Shown one piece after another: positions 58,274-64,000 of a stretch of 64,000 bases of DNA. Source of the stretch: Amycolatopsis umgeniensis (GTDB taxonomy: Bacteria; Actinomycetota; Actinomycetes; Mycobacteriales; Pseudonocardiaceae). A model generated the notes under the pieces. The model had not been told where the DNA came from and ran no database searches. It saw only the letters and a program-made list of their open reading frames with translations. How positions within the stretch are numbered: the stretch's first letter is position 1; every line of letters begins with the position of its first letter. Position numbers and translations under genes: made by a program. The stretch spans positions 1,612,001-1,676,000 of the forward strand of contig NZ_JACHMX010000001.1 in NCBI RefSeq assembly GCF_014205155.1. The letters are read 5' to 3'.

Positions 58274-59716
58274 TCACACGGGACCGGTGGCGCAGCGGGC
58301 CGGGGCGGCGGGAATCGTCAAGTCGACCAGATACCGGCTGACACCTTCGTCCACACAGGACGCGCCGCCGCCGTAGACGGCGTGCCCGACGTCCTCATTG
58401 GACAGCAGCACCGCCGATTTGAGAGTGCCTGCCAGATGCTGCGCCCAGCCATAAGGGGTGGCGGCGTCTCTCGTGGTCCCGACGAGCAGGATGGGTGGCG
58501 CGCCGTCGGCGCGGACCGTCCGGGCCGGAGTCGTCGAGGTCGGCAGGAAGGCGCAGCCGAGCGCCTCCGTGCCGGAGGAGAGCCGGGACACCCGGCGCAG
58601 CTCTCGCGCGGCTTCCTCGTACGCGGCCAGGTCCGTGGGATGCGCGCGGTCCAGGCAATTGACGACGGTGAGCGCGTCGGTCGTGTCGGTCGAGGTCTCC
58701 GCCGGGCCGTCGTCCTCCGGCGAGTCGTCCGCCGGAGCGTCGGCGCCGAGGATGATCTCGGACAGCTCCGCCCAGTCCGCCGGAAAAGTGAGCTTCGAGG
58801 AGATCTCGTCACGGAGACCCTCGCTGTCGCCCGCTTTGTCCGCCTTGGACAGCACCCTGTCCACCGTGGCGAGGATTTCGGTCTCGTCCTCGCCAGGGCA
58901 CGGCTTGCTCGTCCTGGTGGCGCATTGCCTCGCGTAGGTGAGCAGCGTGTCTTCGACGCTCTTCGCCTGCTCGACGGTGTCGGCCCGCCAATCCAGATAG
59001 GTGTTGTCGACGCCGTCGAGCACCATCGCGCGAACCTTCTTCGGGAACCGGTCGGCGTACAACTGCCCGATCCGCGTCCCGTAGGAGTAACCGAGGTAGT
59101 TCAGCTTTTCCTGACCGGTGACCACGCGCAGGACGTCGAGGTCGCTGACGACGTCGTCGGTGCCCAGATGCCGCAGCACGTCCTCACCGGTGCCCCGCAG
59201 GCACGCCTCGGCGTACTGCCGCGTTTTCGGGACCTCGGCGCCGATCAGCGGCAGCCCCTCGGGCGCCTTCGAAGTGGGTTCGCCTTCGGTGTCGCACCGG
59301 ATCCGCGGTTCACTGCCGCCGATTCCCCGCGGGTCGAAGCCGACCAGGTCGAACCGTTCCCGGACCGAGGCGGGCCAAGTGCCCGCGACGTCCTTCACCA
59401 TGGCGACCCCGGATTGCCCGGGGCCACCCGCGCCGGCGACGAGCGTGCCGAGCCGGTTTTCCGGCCGGGTCGCTCCGGCTTTGATCAACGGCAGCGTGAA
59501 CTTCGGCCCGTCGGGTCGCCGGTAATCCGCCGGCACGGTCAGCTTCGCGCAGTGGAACGCCTCACACGGCCGCCAGTCCAGGCCCTGACGGTAGAACGAC
59601 GTCAGCGAAGCCTGGTGTTCCGGTTCGTCCACTTTGGCCACCGGCGCCGGGCTTCCTTGCGACGTCGTGCATCCGGCGACCAGCGCGACGGACAGCACCA
59701 CACACTTCCAGCTCAC
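58274..59716 (-). CDS. Alpha/beta-hydrolase lipoprotein (tripeptidyl aminopeptidase-like)
   Basis: 480 residues. Signal peptide with lipobox VAGC, then the SlpD/Tap-type alpha/beta hydrolase: LVAGAGGPGQSGVAMV (oxyanion region), GFDPRGIGGSEP, nucleophile Ser in LNYLGYSYGTRIG. The C-terminal TAP-like domain carries the Asp in GTTRDAATPYGWA and His in NEDVGHAVYGG. These enzymes cleave tripeptides or esters outside the cell. The GTG at 59716 has GGAG six bases upstream. An insertion around residues 330-350 is unusually acidic (DAPADDSPEDDGPAETS). Confidence 0.87.
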   Translation of the reverse strand: MSWKCVVLSVALVAGCTTSQGSPAPVAKVDEPEHQASLTSFYRQGLDWRPCEAFHCAKLTVPADYRRPDGPKFTLPLIKAGATRPENRLGTLVAGAGGPGQSGVAMVKDVAGTWPASVRERFDLVGFDPRGIGGSEPRIRCDTEGEPTSKAPEGLPLIGAEVPKTRQYAEACLRGTGEDVLRHLGTDDVVSDLDVLRVVTGQEKLNYLGYSYGTRIGQLYADRFPKKVRAMVLDGVDNTYLDWRADTVEQAKSVEDTLLTYARQCATRTSKPCPGEDETEILATVDRVLSKADKAGDSEGLRDEISSKLTFPADWAELSEIILGADAPADDSPEDDGPAETSTDTTDALTVVNCLDRAHPTDLAAYEEAARELRRVSRLSSGTEALGCAFLPTSTTPARTVRADGAPPILLVGTTRDAATPYGWAQHLAGTLKSAVLLSNEDVGHAVYGGGASCVDEGVSRYLVDLTIPAAPARCATGPV

Positions 59717-59962
59717 ACGAAACTCCTGCTTTCGGGACACCGGGTGATCAAACCCCGTCGCCCCCTCCTCGCACGACCCTCGACAGGCTGAAAGTCCGGG
59801 CCGCCGTCGGCCACGAGGACTAGCCCGAAAGACATACCCACGAACGGTGAGATCCAGACCACACGATCGGGTCGTGACGATCTTGGCGCGGCTGGGTCTA
59901 TGGAGTGTGGAAGCGCAAGAACTTCCGCCACAGGCAACGGAATACGAACCGAGGAGATCGCG

Positions 59963-60433
59963 ATGACGAACACCGCCACCACCGCCAAGCCGACTTCGAA
60001 CTCCCACTCCGCCGCCCCCGCCGAGAACGGCGCGCTCGTCTCCACCCAGGGCGTGACCACGATCGCCGACACCGTCGTGCAGAAGGTCGCGGGCCTCGCG
60101 ACCCGTGAGATCACCGGCGTCCACGCGCTCGGCGGTGGCGCCGTGCGGGCGTTCAACGCGCTGCGCGAGCGCATCCCGGGCGCCACCGCGTCCGCCGGGC
60201 AGGGTGTCTCCGTCGAGGTCGGCGAACGCCAGGCCGCCGTCGACCTGCAGATCGTCGTCGAATACGGCGTCGCGATCGCGGATCTCGCCAAGTCCGTGCG
60301 CCGCAACGTGATCGGCGCCGTCGAGCAGATGACCGGACTCGAGGTCGTCGAGGTCAACATCAACGTGTCCGACGTGCACATCCCGGGCGACGACGACACC
60401 GACGAGCAGCCCGAGTCCGGCCGCGTCCAGTGA
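59963..60433 (+). CDS. Asp23/Gls24 envelope stress protein
   Basis: 156 residues. The Asp23 domain reads VSTQGVTTIADTVVQKVAGLATREITGVHALG and AVDLQIVVEYGVAIADLAKSVRRNVIGAVEQMTGLEVVEVNINV. Flexible N- and C-terminal tails. In Firmicutes Asp23 sits under the membrane bound to AmaP and is induced by envelope stress; the actinobacterial relatives are less studied. ATG at 59963 follows GAGGAG. First of five genes in one direction. Confidence 0.9.
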   Translation: MTNTATTAKPTSNSHSAAPAENGALVSTQGVTTIADTVVQKVAGLATREITGVHALGGGAVRAFNALRERIPGATASAGQGVSVEVGERQAAVDLQIVVEYGVAIADLAKSVRRNVIGAVEQMTGLEVVEVNINVSDVHIPGDDDTDEQPESGRVQ

Positions 60434-60474
60434 CCACCGGCGCCGGTCCGCGCCCCACAGCAAGGAGAACGTTC

Positions 60475-60651
60475 ATGAACGCCACCCATCTCGGCCTGTT
60501 GACCGGTCTCGTGCTCGGCGTGGCCGGCGCGTTCGGCGGCTTCGGCGCCTTCCTCGTCGTGCTCGTGCTCGCCGTCCTCGGCCTGCTGGTCGGCCGGTTC
60601 CTCGACGGCAAGCTCGACCTTTCGGCCCTGGCCGGCCGCGACAGGGGCTGA
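60475..60651 (+). CDS. Small membrane protein of the Asp23 cluster (DUF2273-like)
   Basis: 58 residues made of one or two hydrophobic helices (HLGLLTGLVLGVAGAFGGFGAFLVVLVLAVLGLLVGRFL) and a short charged tail. This fits the DUF2273-type small membrane proteins found inside Asp23 operons. ATG at 60475 with AAGGAGAA upstream. Five bases separate its stop from the second Asp23 gene. Probably helps recruit the Asp23 proteins to the membrane. Confidence 0.75.
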   Translation: MNATHLGLLTGLVLGVAGAFGGFGAFLVVLVLAVLGLLVGRFLDGKLDLSALAGRDRG

Positions 60652-60656
60652 GCGCC

Positions 60657-61043
60657 ATGACGACCATGACCCCCGCCGCGCCGGAAACGGACGGGCGCGG
60701 CGGGCTGACCGTGGCCGTCGGTGCCGTCGAACGGATCGCCGCACGGGCGATCACCGAACTCGACGGCATCGGCGGCGCGGCCTCCCGGGTGCTCGGGATC
60801 GCGGTCGGCGGCGAAGACCTCGACCAAGGCGCCAAGGTGAGCGCGAACGTCACCGGCTCGACGGCCACTTTGGACGTCCGGCTGTCGGTGACGTACCCGC
60901 TTTCGGTCCGCGCCACCACCGAAACCGCGCGGAAGCACTTGATCCACCGCGTCGGCGAACTCTCGGGCCTGACCGTCACCCGGGTCGACATCACCGTGAC
61001 GGCCCTGCACTCCGCGGAGACCGAAACGAGGAGGGTCCGATGA
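60657..61043 (+). CDS. Second Asp23/Gls24 family protein
   Basis: 128 residues. A degenerate Asp23 domain: LTVAVGAVERIAARAITELDGIGG, VRLSVTYPLSVRATTETARKHLIHRVGELSGLTVTRVDITV. Shorter than the first copy and without its long tails. Its stop overlaps the next ATG (ATGA). Two different Asp23 paralogues in one unit are usual for actinobacteria and may form a mixed layer. Confidence 0.85.
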   Translation: MTTMTPAAPETDGRGGLTVAVGAVERIAARAITELDGIGGAASRVLGIAVGGEDLDQGAKVSANVTGSTATLDVRLSVTYPLSVRATTETARKHLIHRVGELSGLTVTRVDITVTALHSAETETRRVR

Positions 61044-61567
61044 AACGGCGCCCCCGCCGCAGCCTTCCGGCCGTACTCGTCGCCCTCGTGGTGCTCGCCG
61101 GCTGTGTCCTGGCCGCCGCCGTCGCGGTCCAGACGATCATCGGGGAGAAACCGTGGATCAGTTACGACGCCGTCGCGTCCGCGCTGCACGACACCCGATG
61201 GAGTGATCCGATTCCGGCGATCGCCGGTGGTGTGGTCGCGCTGATCGGCCTGCTGCTCCTCGTGAGCGCGATCGTCCCGGGAAGGCCGACCGTGCTGCCG
61301 CTCGAAGGCGGCACGGACACCGGCGCCTCCCGGCGCAGCTACCGGTCGACACTGCGCACCGCCGCCTCCACTGTGGACGGCGTTTCGGCGGCGAAGCTGA
61401 AGGTCAAGCGGCGCGGCATCGTCTCGGTGGTGACCACCGGGCGGACCAACACCGCGGGACTCGCCGACGCCGTCCGCGCCGCCATCGAGCACCGTCTCGC
61501 CCAGATCGGCCCCGCGACCGTGCCCGCCGTGCGGGTCCGGGTCAAGGCCACCAGGAGCGCGTCATGA
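61040..61567 (+). CDS. DUF6286 membrane protein
   Basis: 175 residues. Two membrane helices (LVALVVLAGCVLAAAVAVQTII and IPAIAGGVVALIGLLLLVSAI) and a cytoplasmic C-terminal domain (SYRSTLRTAASTVDGVSAAKLKVKRRGIVSVVTT). The layout is that of the AmaP-like DUF6286 proteins found after Asp23 genes. Both ends overlap neighbours by four bases, so translation is coupled. Likely a membrane partner of the Asp23 proteins. Confidence 0.8.
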   Translation: MKRRPRRSLPAVLVALVVLAGCVLAAAVAVQTIIGEKPWISYDAVASALHDTRWSDPIPAIAGGVVALIGLLLLVSAIVPGRPTVLPLEGGTDTGASRRSYRSTLRTAASTVDGVSAAKLKVKRRGIVSVVTTGRTNTAGLADAVRAAIEHRLAQIGPATVPAVRVRVKATRSAS

Positions 61568-62130
61568 CCGACCTCAACCGTCCCGCCCGTCTGAACCGCA
61601 CCCTTCTGGTGCTGACCGGTCTCGTACTGCTCGCCGGTGGCGGGTTCGCCGTCGGCACCCATTTCGGCAAGATCCCCCTGCTCGCGCCCGGCACCACGCT
61701 CGTTCCCGGCACGGCACTGCCGCCCGGCTGGGCCTGGTACGCCGTCGCCGGGGGTGCGGTGGTCGTCGGGCTGCTGGCGCTGCGCTGGCTCATCGCGCAG
61801 CCCGTCCGCAAACCCAAGTCCCGCACCTGGCGTTTCGACCAGGACACGGGCCAGACCGCGCTGGCCGCGAGCACCGCGGTGGAACCGTTCGTGGCGGAGG
61901 TGGCGACCTATCCCGGCGTCCACGCCGCGCACGCCACGCTGGGTGGCACCCAGGACTCGCCGGTGCTGGCCGTGGTGCTGAGCGCCGAGCAGGACGGCGA
62001 TCTGGCCGCCATCCGCGAACGGGTCACCGAGGAAGGCCTGCCGCGCCTGCGTCAGGCGCTGGACCTCGGCGAACTCCCGATGACCATCGAGTTCCGCTTC
62101 TCCGCCAAAACCGGTTCCAGAATTCACTAG
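61564..62130 (+). CDS. amaP: AmaP-like alkaline shock membrane anchor
   Basis: 188 residues. Two membrane helices (TLLVLTGLVLLAGGGFAVG and WAWYAVAGGAVVVGLLAL) separated by an extracytoplasmic loop, and a C-terminal cytoplasmic domain of about 95 residues. This is the AmaP arrangement that tethers Asp23 to the membrane. ATG at 61564 overlaps the DUF6286 stop. Followed by a perfect hairpin that probably ends the operon. Confidence 0.75.
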   Translation: MTDLNRPARLNRTLLVLTGLVLLAGGGFAVGTHFGKIPLLAPGTTLVPGTALPPGWAWYAVAGGAVVVGLLALRWLIAQPVRKPKSRTWRFDQDTGQTALAASTAVEPFVAEVATYPGVHAAHATLGGTQDSPVLAVVLSAEQDGDLAAIRERVTEEGLPRLRQALDLGELPMTIEFRFSAKTGSRIH

Positions 62131-62152
62131 CACCCGTCCGCGACGCCGTCGG

Positions 62153-62183
62153 CACCGAACACCCCTGTGAGAGGTGTTCGGTG
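62153..62183 (+). terminator. Hairpin after the Asp23/AmaP operon
   Basis: Perfect 11-bp stem CACCGAACACC/GGTGTTCGGTG with a nine-base loop, 22 bases after the AmaP-like stop. No T tract. It could also shape the leader of the kinase-like gene that starts 17 bases later. Confidence 0.6.
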
Positions 62184-62199
62184 AGGGGAGCTGGGTGCG

Positions 62200-62643
62200 G
62201 TGAACGGTGGCCAGGCGGATCTGGAAGCGGAACTCGACCGATTGTGCCGCCGGGTCGCCGGCGCCGCGGAAGTCACCATCGACCTGCGAAATCGCCCCGA
62301 ACTGCGCCGGATCCGGTCCGTGGCCGCCGACAACCTGGGCTTCGGCCGGAGCGAGGACGAACCGCTCGGCGCCCTGCTGCTGGTGATCGACGAGCTGGTC
62401 AGCAACGCCTATCGGCATACGGACGGACCTGCCGAGTTGCGTGTCGCGCGGCAGGTCCGCAGCTTCATGGTCGAGGTCTCCGACGATGATCCGGGGCTGG
62501 CGGCCCTGCGCTCCGCCCCCACCACGACGCACTACGGTCTCCGGCTGGTCGGCCAGCTTTCCCTCGATTGGGGTTTCCGGACCGAGCGGACCGGGAAAGC
62601 GGTTTGGGCGCTGGTTCCCGCGCAGATGTACTACGAGCGATGA
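62200..62643 (+). CDS. Anti-sigma-type ATP-binding protein (HATPase_c_2)
   Basis: 147 residues with a GHKL kinase fold of the RsbW/SpoIIAB type: N box LLLVIDELVSNAYRHT, DDDPGLAAL as the G1-like box and HYGLRLVGQLSLDWGF as the G2 box. Such proteins bind sigma factors or phosphorylate STAS antagonists. No sigma factor is adjacent, but two STAS proteins occur in this window. GTG at 62200. Its stop overlaps an ATG at 62640 of the next gene. Confidence 0.85.
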   Translation: MNGGQADLEAELDRLCRRVAGAAEVTIDLRNRPELRRIRSVAADNLGFGRSEDEPLGALLLVIDELVSNAYRHTDGPAELRVARQVRSFMVEVSDDDPGLAALRSAPTTTHYGLRLVGQLSLDWGFRTERTGKAVWALVPAQMYYER

Positions 62644-62654
62644 GGAGTTCCCGC

Positions 62655-63590
62655 ATGTCCACCGTGACCCGGGCCGCCGACACCGTGCTCGACCGGACCC
62701 TGCTCGGTTACAGCAGCGTCGGGCACTTCCTGCGACGGCGGTGGTGGCCCGGCGACCCGGCGCCGGACGCGCTCGCGGGCAAGGTCGCCGTGGTGACCGG
62801 CGCGAAGGCGGGCCTGGGCAAGGCGACCGCCATCGGGCTGGCGAAACTGGGCGCGACCGTCCGGATCGCGGTCCGCGGCGACGGTGACGCCGCCCGCGCC
62901 GAGATCGAGCGCGCCGCACCCGGTGCGCGGGTCGTCGTCGACCAGTGCGACGTCAGCCTGATCTCCTCCGTGCGCGACTACGCGAAGGATCTCGACGGCG
63001 AGATCGACGTTCTGATCCACAACGCCGGGGTGATGCCCGCCGAGCGCACGGAAACGGCCGAGGGCAACGAAGTCATGCTGGCCACGCATGTGCTCGGCCC
63101 GCATCTGCTCACCGCGTCGCTGCGGCCGAAATTCGCCGACGGCGCGCGGGTGATCTGGGTCAGCTCGGGCGGGATGTACGGCCAGCCCTTGCGCACCGAC
63201 GACCTCCAGTACCGCCAAGGCGAGTACAAACCGGCCGCCGGGTACGCGCGCACCAAACGGATGCAGGTGGTGCTCGCCGAACTCTGGGCGGACGAGCTGG
63301 ACGGCTCCTCGGTCACCGTGCACGGCGCCCACCCCGGCTGGGCCGGCACCCCCGGCGTCGCGACCTCCCTGCCGACGTTCCAGAAGCTGACCCGGCCGAT
63401 CCTGCGGACCCCCGAACAGGGCGCCGACACCTTCGTCTGGCTCGCCGCGGCCGAGGAACCGGGCCGGTACAACGGGATGTTCTGGCACGACCGCGCCCAG
63501 CGGCCGACGCACTACCTCGGCAAGACCCGGGAAACCGCCGCGCAGCGCCAGGAACTCTGGCAGGCCTGCGGGCGGCTCACCGGCATCTAA
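62655..63590 (+). CDS. Short-chain dehydrogenase/reductase
   Basis: 311 residues. Cofactor motif VVTGAKAGLGKATAIGLAKLG, structural NAG in LIHNAGVMPAER, Ser in WVSSGGMYGQ and the catalytic Y-x3-K in GYARTKRMQ. The N-terminal extension (about 45 residues before the Rossmann fold) with RRRWWPGDPAP resembles retinol-dehydrogenase-type relatives acting on hydrophobic alcohols or ketones. ATG at 62655 with GAGGAG seven bases upstream; ATG 62640 is an alternative. Substrate unknown. Confidence 0.87.
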   Translation: MSTVTRAADTVLDRTLLGYSSVGHFLRRRWWPGDPAPDALAGKVAVVTGAKAGLGKATAIGLAKLGATVRIAVRGDGDAARAEIERAAPGARVVVDQCDVSLISSVRDYAKDLDGEIDVLIHNAGVMPAERTETAEGNEVMLATHVLGPHLLTASLRPKFADGARVIWVSSGGMYGQPLRTDDLQYRQGEYKPAAGYARTKRMQVVLAELWADELDGSSVTVHGAHPGWAGTPGVATSLPTFQKLTRPILRTPEQGADTFVWLAAAEEPGRYNGMFWHDRAQRPTHYLGKTRETAAQRQELWQACGRLTGI

Positions 63591-64000
63591 GCCCCGAGCG
63601 GGATCATCGCGACCGCCGGCGTGGACGGCGTCCGCGACCCTCCGGCGGGTTCCGCGGTGATGCCGACCCGGTCGATCCCTCCCGGCAGATCCGCGAGCAC
63701 CGGATGAGTCCGATGTGGACCGTCCTGAGCCAGCAGCCCGGCCGAATGCACGCCGCTCGCCCCGATGAGCCAGACCTGATACGCCTTGCCTGGCGCCAAC
63801 GGCGGGAGCTCACCCGCCAGCACGACGACCTTGCCCTGACTCCGCGAGGTCACCACGGTGGTCGTCCCGCGCTCGGCGCCCTTCACCGTCGAGGCGTCGG
63901 GCGCGGTGAGCACCGAGTTCACCGAGGCGAGCTGCTGCGCGGGATCGGCCCCCGGTTCGGTGTTCGTGGTGACCAAACCGAACACCAGCGCCCCGACGGC
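63587..64000 (-). CDS. Anti-sigma-K factor C-terminal domain protein, partial
   Basis: Runs off the right edge of the window, so only the last 137 residues are seen. VNSVLTAPDASTVKGAE, KVVVLAGELPPLAPGKAYQVWLIG and AGLLAQDGP plus VGITAEPAGGSRTPSTPAVAMI are the RskA-type extracytoplasmic domain of anti-sigma-K factors, which hold a sigma factor at the membrane. The N-terminal zinc-binding anti-sigma part and membrane helix lie outside. A sigma factor gene is expected just beyond the window. Its 3' end overlaps the SDR stop by four bases, convergently. Confidence 0.85.
   Translation of the reverse strand, partial: AVGALVFGLVTTNTEPGADPAQQLASVNSVLTAPDASTVKGAERGTTTVVTSRSQGKVVVLAGELPPLAPGKAYQVWLIGASGVHSAGLLAQDGPHRTHPVLADLPGGIDRVGITAEPAGGSRTPSTPAVAMIPLGA

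Noticed and set aside
1..64000. CRISPR arrays or complete insertion sequences
   Set aside because: No regularly spaced repeats and no intact transposase were seen on reading both strands.

Overview
The window is high-GC actinobacterial DNA, most likely from a Pseudonocardiaceae genome of the Amycolatopsis type. Indications are the many GTG/TTG starts with 4-base ATGA/GTGA/TTGA overlaps, a DUF397 gene next to a helix-turn-helix regulator, three ANTAR proteins, a five-gene Asp23/AmaP cluster, and secreted small proteins of rodlin/chaplin flavour. No rRNA, CRISPR array or intact insertion sequence is visible. One tRNA gene is present.

Layout. 1-7.4 kb: a surface-glycan block (family 4 and family 2 glycosyltransferases, a polyprenyl-phosphate sugar-1-phosphate transferase, a glycosidase-like lipoprotein, an FAD oxidoreductase and a UDP-GlcNAc 2-epimerase). 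7.4-9.7 kb: a secreted lysyl-oxidase-like protein and two tandem small exported proteins. 10-20.4 kb: a stress block (STAS protein, SRPBCC proteins, epimerase, DUF2945/DUF3140 pair, GAF-ANTAR regulator, large catalase). Several of its genes carry GTTT-N15/16-GGGTAT promoters of the general-stress sigma type. Embedded in this block (11.1-14.0 kb) is the most unusual unit: a 69-residue repetitive peptide followed, with overlapping frames, by a JmjC/cupin-4 oxygenase, a thioredoxin-like ferredoxin and an SRPBCC protein. It looks like an undescribed peptide-modification cassette.

20.4-23.4 kb: a translationally coupled trio (acyl-CoA dehydrogenase-like protein, PIG-L deacetylase fused to a methyltransferase, glycosyltransferase). 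23.5-26.0 kb: miscellaneous genes, including an HxlR regulator divergent from an enoyl-CoA hydratase. 26.1-38.1 kb: a long minus-strand peptide/D-amino-acid uptake and degradation locus (ABC transporter, two serine hydrolases, PucR regulator, GNAT-like protein, N-acyl-D-amino-acid deacylase). A related palindrome precedes both of its transcription units. 38.2-45.9 kb: small regulators and secreted proteins, plus the decayed remains of a lasso-peptide cluster.

46-49.7 kb: a PaoABC-type molybdenum hydroxylase operon whose [2Fe-2S] subunit carries an in-frame amber codon. 49.9-53.9 kb: a 3.9-kb island bounded by 51-bp direct repeats of the 3' part of a tRNA-Leu(CAA) gene. It holds a low-GC PIN-like protein, a small coiled-coil protein, a broken 2-hydroxyacid dehydrogenase and a broken tyrosine integrase. 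54-64 kb: core-like genes (pdtaR-type ANTAR response regulator, alkaline phosphatase, LuxR two-component pair, tripeptidyl-aminopeptidase-like lipoprotein, Asp23/AmaP envelope-stress cluster, anti-sigma kinase-like protein, SDR enzyme, anti-sigma-K domain protein).

All functional statements rest on reading the sequence and recalling protein families; no database search was run.
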